DNA from: Acidobacteriota bacterium
Lineage (GTDB): Bacteria > Acidobacteriota > Terriglobia > Terriglobales > SCQP01
Reading direction: 5' to 3'
Assembly (NCBI GenBank): GCA_027315185.1
Contig: DAHUYO010000020.1
Span: 1-46,463, forward strand
DNA length: 46,463 nt
Of this stretch, positions 15,384 through 24,395 are shown piece after piece. The position numbers and the translations under genes were made by a program. The first letter of the stretch is position 1. Every line of letters begins with the position of its first letter. The notes beneath the pieces were generated by a model. That model searched no databases, was not told where the DNA came from, and worked only from the letters and a program-made list of their open reading frames with translations.

Positions 15384-16799
15384 ATGCCCAAGCCAGCCAG
15401 CCCTACCGCCGATCCCCCCAGACCCGCCATGCGCCGCGAGCGCGACAGCATGGGCGAGATCGAAGTGCCGGCCGATCGCATGTGGGGCGCGCAGACGCAG
15501 CGCTCGCTGCACCATTTCTCCATCGGCGGCGACCGCATGCCGCGGGAGATCTACCATGCCTACGGCGTCATCAAGCAAGCCGCGGCGCGGGTGAACCAGC
15601 GCGCCGGGCGGCTGGACGTGGCGCGCGCCGAGGCCATCGCGCGGGCGGCGGCGGAGGCGGTGGAAGGCCAACTGGACGGCGAGTTTCCCTTGTTCGTTTG
15701 GCAGACCGGCTCCGGCACCCAGACCAACATGAACGTCAATGAGGTGCTGGCCCACCGCGCGGCGCGGCTCGCGCCGGACGCGGGAACCATCCATCCCAAC
15801 GATCACGTCAATCTGGCGCAAAGCTCCAACGACACCTTCCCCACCGCCACGCACATCGCCGCGGTCTTACAGTTGCAGCGCCGCCTGCTGCCCGCGCTGG
15901 CAGCCCTGGCGGCGGCCATCGAGGCGAAATCCGCCGCCTGGATGGACGTGGTCAAGATCGGGCGCACCCATCTGCAAGACGCGGTGCCGCTGACCGTCGG
16001 CCAGGAGTGGTCGGGCTACGCGGCGCAGCTCCGCGCCAACATCGCCCACATCCGCGCCGCCCTGCCGGCGCTGCGGGAACTGGCGGCGGGCGGCACGGCG
16101 GTAGGCACGGGGCTGAATTCGCCGCCGGAATTCGCCGCGCAGATCGCCGCCGAAATCGCGGCGCTGACCGGCGAGGCGTTCGTCACCGCGCCCAACAAGT
16201 TCGCCGCGCTGGCCGGCGCCGACGCCATGGTCGCGGCCAGCGGCGCGGTCCGCGGCGCCGCCGCCGCGCTGGCCAAAATCGCCAACGACATCCGCTTCCT
16301 CGGCTCTGGGCCGCGCTGCGGGCTGGGCGAGCTGATGCTGCCCGCCAATGAGCCCGGCTCGTCCATCATGCCCGGCAAGGTGAACCCGACGCAGTGCGAA
16401 GCCATGCTGATGGTCTGCGCGCAGGTGATCGGCGAGGACGCCATCATCGCCAGCGCCGCGGCCCAGGGCAACTTCGAGCTGAACACCATGCGGCCGCTGA
16501 TCGCCTTCAACTTCCTGCATGCCACTGGCATCTTGGCCGACGCCGCCCGCAACTTCCGCGTCTTCTGCATCGAAGGCATCGAGCTCAACCGCGAACGCAT
16601 CGGCGAATTGGTGCAGCGTTCGCTGATGCTGGTCACCGCGCTGACGCCGGCCATCGGCTATGACAAGGCCGCCAAAATCGCCCATGACGCCTTGGAGCGC
16701 AACCAAACGCTGCGCGAGGCGGCCGTCGCCAGCGGCTGGATCAGCGGCGAGGACTTTGACCGGATTGTCGTGCCCAAGGACCTGACGCATCCGCGCTAA
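15384..16799 (+). CDS. fumC: Fumarate hydratase class II
   Basis: FumC interconverts fumarate and malate in the TCA cycle as a tetramer without an iron-sulfur cluster. The 471-residue protein has MGEIEVPADRMWGAQTQRSL near the start, TGSGTQTNMNVNEV, the substrate-binding SSNDTFPT and GRTHLQDA, and the family signature GSSIMPGKVNP. These are all class II fumarase motifs. The family match begins at Met16 of this model (ATG 15429), so that start is also possible; 15384 is chosen for the weak GGA just upstream. The frame continues another 1.3 kb upstream, but that part is antisense to the PLP gene and is not homologous. It converges with addA, with 57 bp between stops. Confidence 0.95.
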   Translation: MPKPASPTADPPRPAMRRERDSMGEIEVPADRMWGAQTQRSLHHFSIGGDRMPREIYHAYGVIKQAAARVNQRAGRLDVARAEAIARAAAEAVEGQLDGEFPLFVWQTGSGTQTNMNVNEVLAHRAARLAPDAGTIHPNDHVNLAQSSNDTFPTATHIAAVLQLQRRLLPALAALAAAIEAKSAAWMDVVKIGRTHLQDAVPLTVGQEWSGYAAQLRANIAHIRAALPALRELAAGGTAVGTGLNSPPEFAAQIAAEIAALTGEAFVTAPNKFAALAGADAMVAASGAVRGAAAALAKIANDIRFLGSGPRCGLGELMLPANEPGSSIMPGKVNPTQCEAMLMVCAQVIGEDAIIASAAAQGNFELNTMRPLIAFNFLHATGILADAARNFRVFCIEGIELNRERIGELVQRSLMLVTALTPAIGYDKAAKIAHDALERNQTLREAAVASGWISGEDFDRIVVPKDLTHPR

Positions 16800-16856
16800 T
16801 TGCCCGCGAGCGGCGCCCGCGCCGCAGCCCAACGCTGACGCTACCGGCGGCGCGCG

Positions 16857-19800
16857 TCAGCTTTCGGGAGCGGCGGCGGCACCGAATTCCAACTCCCGCC
16901 AGACCGGCCGCCCATCCACCAGCACCAGCGGAAAATACAGCGCCAGGCGAATCGGCCGCGTTTCCTCCGCCCGCAGCACTGCCGCGTAGGTCTCCAACTG
17001 CGGGCGGTAGCGGCGTTCTTCTTCTCGCAGGAAGCGTTCCATGGCGCCGCCTTCATGCGTGCCGGTTTTATAGTCCACGATCCAGCGCGCGCCATCGGCG
17101 GCGAAGCTGCGGTCCAGGCGGATATGGCGCGGCGGCGCGCCCGCCGTAACGCCGGCCAAGGCCCACTCGCAGCGGTCGTCCTCATGCCGCGCCAACAGCC
17201 ATTGGCCGCGGGGATCGGCGAGAACCTGAGCCATCGCCTGTTGGACGCGGGCGGTGGCGGCGGGCAGATCGGCATCCGCCACGCCTTCCTGCGCCAGGCG
17301 GGCGCGAACGCCGGCGGCGGTCCAGGGCGCGGGCGCCTTCTGGCCGGCGGCAGCGCCTAGCCAGGCATGCACCACCACCCCGATGCGCCGCGCCAAGGGA
17401 TGCACCCATTGGAAGCTGACCGGCGCCGGGGCGCCGAGCGCCGGCGGGCCCGGCAAAACGACCGCCGGCGGCGGCGGATCCGGCCGCCACACGGCGGCCA
17501 GCCGGCGCAATGCCGCCGGCGGCCCCGGGGCGGTACCGCTTGCGGCCGCGGCAACAAGTTCGGCCGGCGGCGGCGGTTCACCCTGCGGGCAGAGCAGCCA
17601 GGCCATGCTGCGCTTGTCGGGCGCCTTCTCCGCCTGCCAGCCGGCGAACAAATGCAATCTCCGCTTGGCCCGCGTCGCCGCCACATACGTCAGCCGAATC
17701 AGCTCCTGCTCTCGCTGCCGTTTGCCCAAATCGCGCAGATATTGGTACGTCGCCTCTTCCTCGCCGGGGGCTGCCAGCGGTGCCAACAAAAGCTCCGCCG
17801 CGCCGCCATCCCGCGCGGGAAGTTCGCGCCATTCCAGCAAATGCTTGGACTCATTCGCGCCGCAACGATCCAAGCCGGGCAGGATGACCGTATCGAACTC
17901 CAGGCCCTTGGCGTCATGAATGGTCATCACCTTGACCGCGGCGGGATCCGCCACGGGCGCCGCCTTCAGCGCGGCGACGCGCTCGCTCAACGCTTCCAGG
18001 TCCACATCGCCCGCCTCTTCCACATCGGCCAGCAATTCGAGAAACGCCCGCGCGTCCTGCCAATCCCCCTGCTCCTGCCCGGCGCGCCGCGCGGCGGGAC
18101 CGCCCAGCGCAATCCAGGCGCCTTCGACCACGCGGTGCAGGGGCTGGCGGCCGGCGGCGGCCAACGCCTGCGCCAGCACCGGCCGGCAGCGGTCGAGACT
18201 GACCCGGCCCGCGGGCGAAAGGCGCAGCCGGCGATCGTGGTCCTGGCAGTTGTCCCAAATCGCCTGGTCCGGATCTCCATCGGCGATCGCCAGCAAATCC
18301 GCCAGCGGAAGTCCGCACCACGGCGCACGCAGAATGGCCAGCCAGGCGATGCGGTCCGCGGGGCGCAACAGCGCGCGCGTCAGCGCCAGCAGATCCATAA
18401 CCGCGGGGCGCTCGCCAAGGGCGTTCAGGCCCACCTGCACCGGCACGCCAGCCGCCGCAAGTGCGGCCACGATGGCGGGGGCGTGGGTCTTGATGCGGAC
18501 CAGGATGGCGATGTCGGCATCCTTGTTCTCTTCCGCCTGGCGCCGTGCCGTAACCATTTGTACGATGGTGGCGGTCTCGGCATCGCGGTCCACCTGCCCG
18601 CGCTTCACTTCCGGATCGGGCGGGCAGGGCAGTCGGTGGAAGCAAACCTCGGCGCCCGCGCCGCCGACGTTGGCCGCCTGGCAGGGGGCATAGGGCACCG
18701 CACCGGTGCTCAGGTCACGCTGCGCCGGGAAGGCGGCGGCTAAAGCCCGGTTGAACCAATCCGTCAGCACGGGCGCGGAACGGAAGTTGGCGCTGAGCTG
18801 GAGCGGTGCAATCGGCAGCCCTCCGAACTGCTGCTCGTCCCAAAGCCGCAGGAACAATCGCACCTCCGCCTGGCGGAAGCCGTAAATGGATTGCATCGGA
18901 TCGCCGACCAAGAACACCGTGCGGCCGTCGCTGGGCTGCCACTCCCGCGTCAGGCGGCGCAGAAATTCGCACTGCGCCAGTGAAGTGTCCTGAAACTCAT
19001 CCACCAGCAGATGCTCCAGGCGCGCGTCCCAGGCGAAGGCGACCTCGCCCGGTGCCTCATCCGGCCCCAAGGCGGTCTGCGCCGCCATCTGCACGGCGAT
19101 GAAATCCGCCGCGCCCGCTTGCTGTAACCGCACATCGAGAATCGCGGCGGCCCGGGCCAGCAGCCGTAGCAGCGCCGCCAGCAGTTCCCACTGGGCATCG
19201 CTGTACACGGAGGCCGGAAGGTAGCGCAGCGCCGCCAGCGCGGCGATCGCCTGCGGCGAGAGCGCGTCCCGCAGCTCCGCCCAGCGCGCTTTCATTGCCT
19301 TGGCCGCGGCGCCGCCGGATGCCGCCGGGAATCCCTGGCGCGCGCTGACGCTCTTGAGGGACTCGTCTTTCGCGGTCAGGAACATGGCGGCCAGGCAAAG
19401 CCAAGTCGGCAAGCTGGCGAGCTCCGCGCCAGGAAGAGTGGCCAGGTCCTGGCCGGCGGCGAGATCGGGATGGGATTTTTCGCCGCGGTTCGCCGCCGCG
19501 TAGCGCGCCAGTTCCGCGAGCGGCGCATCGAGTTCCGCCGGAATGGCGGCCCGCACGGCTTGCAATGCGGCGGCGATCACGGATTGCAGCGCGGCCTCCA
19601 GCGCGGCGCGCGCATCCGCATCGGTTTCCCCGCCGCCGAAGTGCCGTAGCCATTGGTCGCGCCGGGAGAGCATTGCGGTCAGCAGCCGTTCCAGGCGCGG
19701 CCAGTCATTGTCCACGTGCAACAGCCAACGGCGCAGCGCCGCCCGCACCGGCGCCGTAGGTTGCGACTCCGGGCCCGCCAGCTCGGAGAGCAATTCCCTT

Positions 19801-20261
19801 GCCGCCTGGCGATAAATTGGATCGGCGTCGGTTTCCGTATTCCGGCCAGCCAAACGGCTGGCCAGCGGCGCTTGGGCGGTCACGCTGGCGGCAAAGGAAT
19901 CGAAGGTCTGGAGCCGCAGGCGCGCGGGATTCTCCAGCAGCCGCCATTTTTTCTCCGCGTCACGCTGCCGCGCCGCCGCGGCCAGCTGCCGCAATTCCGC
20001 GGAGAGCTCCTTGCCCTCCGGCGATTCCCCGCGCAGCGCTTGCAGCACGCGCTCGCGCATCTCGGCGGCGGCCTTTTTGGTGAACGTCAGACCAAGAATC
20101 GCCTCCGGCCGCTCCACCCGCGCCAGCAACGCCAGGAAGCGGCGGGTGAGCAGTTCGGTCTTCCCCGCCCCGGCGGGCGCCTGCACCAGAAACGAACGCG
20201 TCACATCCAGCGCCTGCTCGCGCGCTGCTTGGTCCGGCAGCGGCGCCGTTTTATTGGCCAT
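16857..20261 (-). CDS. addA: AddA-like UvrD-family helicase/nuclease
   Basis: This 1134-residue protein is predicted to unwind and resect DNA double-strand breaks with its AddB-like partner. Superfamily 1 helicase motifs run in order: Walker A APAGAGKT (28-35), LTFTKKAAAEMRERV, Walker B LLVDEFQDTS, VGDPMQSIYGFRQAEV, LSANFRS, MTIHDAKGLEFD and TYVAATRAKRRLHLF. A C-terminal PD-(D/E)XK nuclease domain follows, with WIVDYKTG and a downstream QLETYAAVL. The start ATG at 20261 overlaps the end of the addB-like gene by 11 nt and follows GAGG; the frame is open upstream to 20690 without homology. The overlap indicates one operon and coupled translation. Confidence 0.92.
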   Translation of the reverse strand: MANKTAPLPDQAAREQALDVTRSFLVQAPAGAGKTELLTRRFLALLARVERPEAILGLTFTKKAAAEMRERVLQALRGESPEGKELSAELRQLAAAARQRDAEKKWRLLENPARLRLQTFDSFAASVTAQAPLASRLAGRNTETDADPIYRQAARELLSELAGPESQPTAPVRAALRRWLLHVDNDWPRLERLLTAMLSRRDQWLRHFGGGETDADARAALEAALQSVIAAALQAVRAAIPAELDAPLAELARYAAANRGEKSHPDLAAGQDLATLPGAELASLPTWLCLAAMFLTAKDESLKSVSARQGFPAASGGAAAKAMKARWAELRDALSPQAIAALAALRYLPASVYSDAQWELLAALLRLLARAAAILDVRLQQAGAADFIAVQMAAQTALGPDEAPGEVAFAWDARLEHLLVDEFQDTSLAQCEFLRRLTREWQPSDGRTVFLVGDPMQSIYGFRQAEVRLFLRLWDEQQFGGLPIAPLQLSANFRSAPVLTDWFNRALAAAFPAQRDLSTGAVPYAPCQAANVGGAGAEVCFHRLPCPPDPEVKRGQVDRDAETATIVQMVTARRQAEENKDADIAILVRIKTHAPAIVAALAAAGVPVQVGLNALGERPAVMDLLALTRALLRPADRIAWLAILRAPWCGLPLADLLAIADGDPDQAIWDNCQDHDRRLRLSPAGRVSLDRCRPVLAQALAAAGRQPLHRVVEGAWIALGGPAARRAGQEQGDWQDARAFLELLADVEEAGDVDLEALSERVAALKAAPVADPAAVKVMTIHDAKGLEFDTVILPGLDRCGANESKHLLEWRELPARDGGAAELLLAPLAAPGEEEATYQYLRDLGKRQREQELIRLTYVAATRAKRRLHLFAGWQAEKAPDKRSMAWLLCPQGEPPPPAELVAAAASGTAPGPPAALRRLAAVWRPDPPPPAVVLPGPPALGAPAPVSFQWVHPLARRIGVVVHAWLGAAAGQKAPAPWTAAGVRARLAQEGVADADLPAATARVQQAMAQVLADPRGQWLLARHEDDRCEWALAGVTAGAPPRHIRLDRSFAADGARWIVDYKTGTHEGGAMERFLREEERRYRPQLETYAAVLRAEETRPIRLALYFPLVLVDGRPVWRELEFGAAAAPES

Positions 20262-22956
20262 CGCCGCCCGCCTCGCTTTCCTCGCCGCCCTCATCCACCT
20301 CCGGCGCGCCGGCCAGTTCGCCGATGCGGCACAGCGGCTGCAGGTCGCAAAGATCACAGGCGCCGGGCTGCGGGGCGACGGGGGCACGGCCGGCAAGGAA
20401 CTCCGCCGCCAAGCCTTCCAGCACCTGCCGCCAGGCGGCCAACTGTTCCGCCCACGGCGTGTCGTACGGTTTGCAGCCGGGCAGCAGCCCATCGGCTGCG
20501 GCGGCGCCGGCGAATCCCATCTTTCCCGGCTGCACCACGGCGAAGGCCAGGGCGGCGGGCGGCGGGGCGACGAACTGCGCGTAGAGCGGGAGTTGCAGAT
20601 TCCGCGGCCGCTCCCCCGCCCAATCGCCGCGGCCATGTTGGCGGGAGGATTTGAAATCGAGGATCGCGATGGTCTCCTCGCCCCCCTCATCCCGCAAGCG
20701 GTCCACGCGGTCGGCGCGCCAGCGAATCGCCAGGCCCCCGATCTCGCCGACTCTCTGCTGTTCTGCCAGGCTCACGGCGAAGCGGCCCCGCGCCGCCTCG
20801 ACCTCGACTAGCCACTCCGCGACGGTCGTCGCCAGGCGCTCCGTCTCCAGCGCGGCGAAGGCGGGCGTGCGCAGCGCCGCCATGGCCGGATATTTCGCCA
20901 TATCTTTCGCCACGTCCTGCACCGCCTGCGCGGCCGCCGCGGCGGCCAGGCGGCGGCATTCCGCTGCATCTGGCACCGTCACCCAGCCTTCGGCGTCCGC
21001 CAACGCGGGAAAGATCCGATAGAGCGCCTCGTGCAACAACTGGCCGCGGGCGGTGGCGTCCAGACCCGGAGCCGGAGAATCCAGGCCCGAAGCATGGAGA
21101 CGGTGGTGCGCGAAGGCGCGGAACGGGCACAGGCTTTGGTCGGTGAAAACGGCGGCGCCGCCGGCGATGGCGGCAGGCTCGCCGTTCTCGGGGGTCGCCA
21201 CCGGCGCGGGCTCGTCCGGAATCGGCTCCTGCGTTGCGGCCGGCACGCCGGCCGGCCACGCCGGCGCGGCGGCTTCGCCCAACGCGGGTAGATCGCGGAC
21301 CAAGGAACTGGGCAGAACGGCGACGGCGCCATCGGGCGGCGCAAAGCTGAAAACCGCTTCTTGCACGCCGGCACGCAACCGCTTCGTAGCCGCCTCCGCC
21401 CATTCCCTGGCGGCATCGGGAGTAATGCGCGGCAGGCCGGCGCCGCGCTGCGCCGCCGCGGGCAACCAGGGGTTCAGGCTGGCTGGAGGCGGCCACGCCG
21501 CGGCGTGAGCGCCCAGCATCCAGACTGCCTCGAAGCTCAATCCCGGCGTGGCTTCGGGACTGAGGATCTCAACCGGGGCGGCGGGCGCCTGCGGCTGGAA
21601 CGCCTGCGCCGCCGCCAGCGCCGCCAACTGCTCCGCCGCTTGGTGCGCGGTGAGCGGCGGAACGACGGCGGCCACGCCGCTGAATTCGTCCAGCAGGTCG
21701 TTCCACCGCCCCACCGCCTGATGCTCCGCGCTGCCCAGCTCCTCGCCCGGCCAGCCGCCCGCCGCCAAAACGGCGGAGAACGATTCCGCCCAGGCGGCGG
21801 CGCTTTGCCGGACCGGCCAAGCCGCCGCGGCGGCGCGCATCTGGCGCAGGCGCTGCGCCAGTGCATCGGCATTGGCGGCGCTGGCAGCGCGCAGCATGCC
21901 GCCCAGGGTCACTCCGATTTGCCGCGTGGCCGTAAGCGCGGCGACAGCGCGGCCCCGGGCGGAGCGCGCGGCATCTCCCGCGGCCGCGGCGCCTCCTGCC
22001 AGGTACGGCGAGCGCAGCGCCGCCTCGGCCTCGGCGACGGGCAGCGCCGCCCCCGGAGCGAGCAGACGAAGAATGCGAAGCCCCGCGGCGATGGCCGGCT
22101 GCTCCGCCAGCGGCGGGCCCAAAGTGATGTGAAACGTCGCCGGGGCGCCGCCGCCCGGCAACCAAGCGGCGGGCTCCAAGGCCAAGGTAAAAGCCCGCTC
22201 CAACGCCGCCCTCCGCCGCGCCAGGTCCAACACGATGATGCCGATGCGGCGGCGGCCACGCTCGAGTTGCCGCCGCGCCCAAGCCGCCGCCGCCTCATTC
22301 TCGGCCCTTTCGCTGCCAAACGCCGCTTGCCGGGCCGCGCCCCGCGGCGTGGGCTTGGCGGGCTCCGGCAGCCCGCGCACCCGCCCGCCGGCCGCCTGCC
22401 AAGCGGCAAAAAACTCCGCCTGCTGCGGCGTGAGCGGAGCGAAACCCACGGGAATGACCGCGCCTGGCTCCCATGGAGCGACCGCCCCCGCCGTCAGCAA
22501 ATCCCGCAAACGGTCGGGGAGTTGCGCCGCGGTGATCCAATTGCGCCGGCGCAACTCTTGTTCCATGGCGGCGGCCCACCGCACGAACGCGTCGCACTCC
22601 GCGGTGCCGCCGGCAGGGGCAACGCGCCATGCCCGGCTCAGGTCCCATGCATCCGAGGCTTGCCGCGCCAGCGCGGCGGCATCCCAGTCGGCATCGCCGC
22701 CGATCTGCCGCCGCCACAAGGCCAGGATTTGGGCTTCGGTGGCGAGATAGGCGAGGTTCTCCAGCCCGGGCAGCAGGGCCATCCACTGCTCCGCCAGCCA
22801 CTCCTCCCATGGCGCGATGCGCGGCTCCGGCCACAGTTGCCGGCCTAGCTCCTGCTGGCGGGCATCGTAGGCTTGGCGCAGGGAGCGGGCCAAGTGCGCC
22901 CCGGCGGTGACGGCGGCGGCGCCGTCCGCCAGCGCTTCCAGCAACTCCCGATCCAT
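20251..22956 (-). CDS. AddB-like PD-(D/E)XK nuclease
   Basis: The 901-residue product corresponds to the second subunit of an AddAB-type double-strand-break nuclease. The C-terminal nuclease domain has ARGQLLHEALY, IRWRADRVDR and AILDFKSSRQ (the D-x-K catalytic element). Cysteines in SLCPFRAF plus the C-terminal CDLCDLQPLC (C-x2-C-x5-C) make the four-cysteine iron-sulfur staple known from AddB and related nucleases. No Walker A motif is visible at the N-terminus, unlike Bacillus AddB. This resembles the shorter proteobacterial-type proteins annotated only as probable DNA repair protein. It is followed immediately by addA with an 11-nt overlap. Confidence 0.85.
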   Translation of the reverse strand: MDRELLEALADGAAAVTAGAHLARSLRQAYDARQQELGRQLWPEPRIAPWEEWLAEQWMALLPGLENLAYLATEAQILALWRRQIGGDADWDAAALARQASDAWDLSRAWRVAPAGGTAECDAFVRWAAAMEQELRRRNWITAAQLPDRLRDLLTAGAVAPWEPGAVIPVGFAPLTPQQAEFFAAWQAAGGRVRGLPEPAKPTPRGAARQAAFGSERAENEAAAAWARRQLERGRRRIGIIVLDLARRRAALERAFTLALEPAAWLPGGGAPATFHITLGPPLAEQPAIAAGLRILRLLAPGAALPVAEAEAALRSPYLAGGAAAAGDAARSARGRAVAALTATRQIGVTLGGMLRAASAANADALAQRLRQMRAAAAAWPVRQSAAAWAESFSAVLAAGGWPGEELGSAEHQAVGRWNDLLDEFSGVAAVVPPLTAHQAAEQLAALAAAQAFQPQAPAAPVEILSPEATPGLSFEAVWMLGAHAAAWPPPASLNPWLPAAAQRGAGLPRITPDAAREWAEAATKRLRAGVQEAVFSFAPPDGAVAVLPSSLVRDLPALGEAAAPAWPAGVPAATQEPIPDEPAPVATPENGEPAAIAGGAAVFTDQSLCPFRAFAHHRLHASGLDSPAPGLDATARGQLLHEALYRIFPALADAEGWVTVPDAAECRRLAAAAAAQAVQDVAKDMAKYPAMAALRTPAFAALETERLATTVAEWLVEVEAARGRFAVSLAEQQRVGEIGGLAIRWRADRVDRLRDEGGEETIAILDFKSSRQHGRGDWAGERPRNLQLPLYAQFVAPPPAALAFAVVQPGKMGFAGAAAADGLLPGCKPYDTPWAEQLAAWRQVLEGLAAEFLAGRAPVAPQPGACDLCDLQPLCRIGELAGAPEVDEGGEESEAGGDGQ

Positions 22957-23066
22957 CCGTTCACCATAGCAGGTTGCTGTTACGGTTCCGGGGTTCGTCG
23001 CTGGGCTCCCATTGTTAGGCGCAGGCCCCAGCCCCGCCGCCGGCGCGGCGTCCCACTTTGGTTGGC

Positions 23067-23106
23067 GCGGCGCGAAGCGCCGCTTGCGCGACCGGCTCGG
23101 TCGCGC
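23067..23106. repeat. Two adjacent perfect hairpins
   Basis: First hairpin: GCGGCGC-GAA-GCGCCGC (23067-23083). Second: GCGCGACCG-GCT-CGGTCGCGC (23086-23106), 9-bp arms with a 3-nt loop. They lie between the 3' end of the hydrolase gene and the start of addB-like, both on the minus strand. No T-run follows, so they may be a REP-like element or a transcript-end structure. Confidence 0.6.
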
Positions 23107-23144
23107 GGCGGCGCCGGCGGATGCAGCGGCCGCCGTTCCCGCGC

Positions 23145-24053
23145 CTAGCGCCGCGGCAAGCGGCTGGTGGCCAGGAAAAGCTGGAAGTACGACCGGCGCT
23201 GCATGATGTGGTCGTGCGGCAGATGCGGCGTGTAGAGAAATACGCCGCCGCGCCGCGCCAAGGCCCGGCGCGTCAGGCTGGCCTTGGTCATCAGCGTAAT
23301 GGGCTTGCCCGCCGCCTGAAGCCCGGCCATCAGGTCCAGGTTGCCGTCGCTGGTGTCATCGGTGAACACGCTCACCAAACGGCGCTGGTGGCCCGCTTCC
23401 AGCCAATGCAAAAAGCCGGGCAGATCGCCGTAGGCGGAGTCGAATAGAAAGACGTCGGTGATGTGGCGGGTGAGACCGCCGAATTGCAGCACATCGCTGG
23501 CGGCGCGGTTGCCTCCGCTGTGGCTGCTGATGACGATGGCGCCGATGCGGGTGGTGCGGACGCGGCCCTGGGCGTGAAGGAACCGCACCACCTCCCGCAT
23601 CAGGCCGGCGAAGTCGCCGGGTTGGCTGGTCAGCTTGCCGTCGTCGGAGTCCGGCGCGTCATACGGCCCTTGCGGCAGCACCAGAATTGCGTTCACGCCG
23701 CTGGCTTCGACCTGTTGCGGCAGCCGGTAGTACGGCAGCGCGCGGCTGAGGTGATTATTCCAGCCGTGGAAATGGACGATGAAGTTGATGCGGCTCCCCG
23801 GGCGATAGCCGGCGGGAATGAAGATGGCTACGCGGCTGTCGTCATAGTGCCCGGCAAAGCTGTAGAACTTGCCCTGATAGGCATACCCGTGGGCGCGGCT
23901 GGCGGCAGGATAAGGAGCATCGGGAAACGGGCGAATGATGGTCCAGCCAAAACGGCCTTGACGCCAACCCGCCGCCGGCGGCGTTTGGCCCAGCGCCATG
24001 GCGCCGCCCAGCAAAAGCAGCAACCCTAGTCCGAGCAGCTTGCGCACTTGCAC
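23145..24053 (-). CDS. Secreted alpha/beta-hydrolase-fold protein
   Basis: The 302-residue product begins with a signal peptide (VRKLLGLGLLLLLGGAMALGQ) and continues as an alpha/beta-hydrolase-like domain. The strand and oxyanion region NFIVHFHGWNN is followed by a nucleophile elbow candidate IVISSHSGGNRA, where the Ser in SHSGG is the likely catalytic serine. Later FDSAYGD and the C-terminal HLPHDHI can supply acid and histidine. It may be an esterase acting in the periplasm or outside; the substrate is unknown. The start is a GTG at 24053, five nt after AAGGAGG; a second GTG two codons later is possible. It diverges from the TonB-dependent receptor, which suggests a joint role. Confidence 0.7.
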   Translation of the reverse strand: MQVRKLLGLGLLLLLGGAMALGQTPPAAGWRQGRFGWTIIRPFPDAPYPAASRAHGYAYQGKFYSFAGHYDDSRVAIFIPAGYRPGSRINFIVHFHGWNNHLSRALPYYRLPQQVEASGVNAILVLPQGPYDAPDSDDGKLTSQPGDFAGLMREVVRFLHAQGRVRTTRIGAIVISSHSGGNRAASDVLQFGGLTRHITDVFLFDSAYGDLPGFLHWLEAGHQRRLVSVFTDDTSDGNLDLMAGLQAAGKPITLMTKASLTRRALARRGGVFLYTPHLPHDHIMQRRSYFQLFLATSRLPRR

Positions 24054-24395
24054 TCCCGCCTCCTTGCAACCGAACTTCCGAATGTACCACCCGCCGGCGG
24101 CGCAGCGTCCGCAAGCCGCTTGCACCCGAGCCCGAGCACCGCAAGGCCCGCCGCCGATCTGATCCGTCGCCGCGCCGCGCGGGGCGCGCCCGATTCGCCG
24201 TCATGCGGAGCCCTCCGGTTTCAGTTTTTGCGCGTTTTCTTGGCGGGTACTCCGCTAATCGGAATCCGGCAACACAGTCCGCCGTGATCACCACTCGCGA
24301 CTGCGAGAGAAAAAGGCGCCGGAGTGGATGGCGGCGCACTGGTCCGCCGATTGCCTCCTAGCCAGGCGATGGGCAACCGCCCCGAGGTGCATGTC
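24054..24395. other. Divergent promoter region between hydrolase and TonB-dependent receptor
   Basis: These 342 bases contain no gene I can support. Part of the stretch (about 24218-24260) is locally T-rich compared with the surroundings and is the most likely place for promoters of the rightward receptor gene. A short inverted repeat CTCGC-GACT-GCGAG lies near 24295-24310. I could not fix convincing -35/-10 pairs. Confidence 0.4.
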
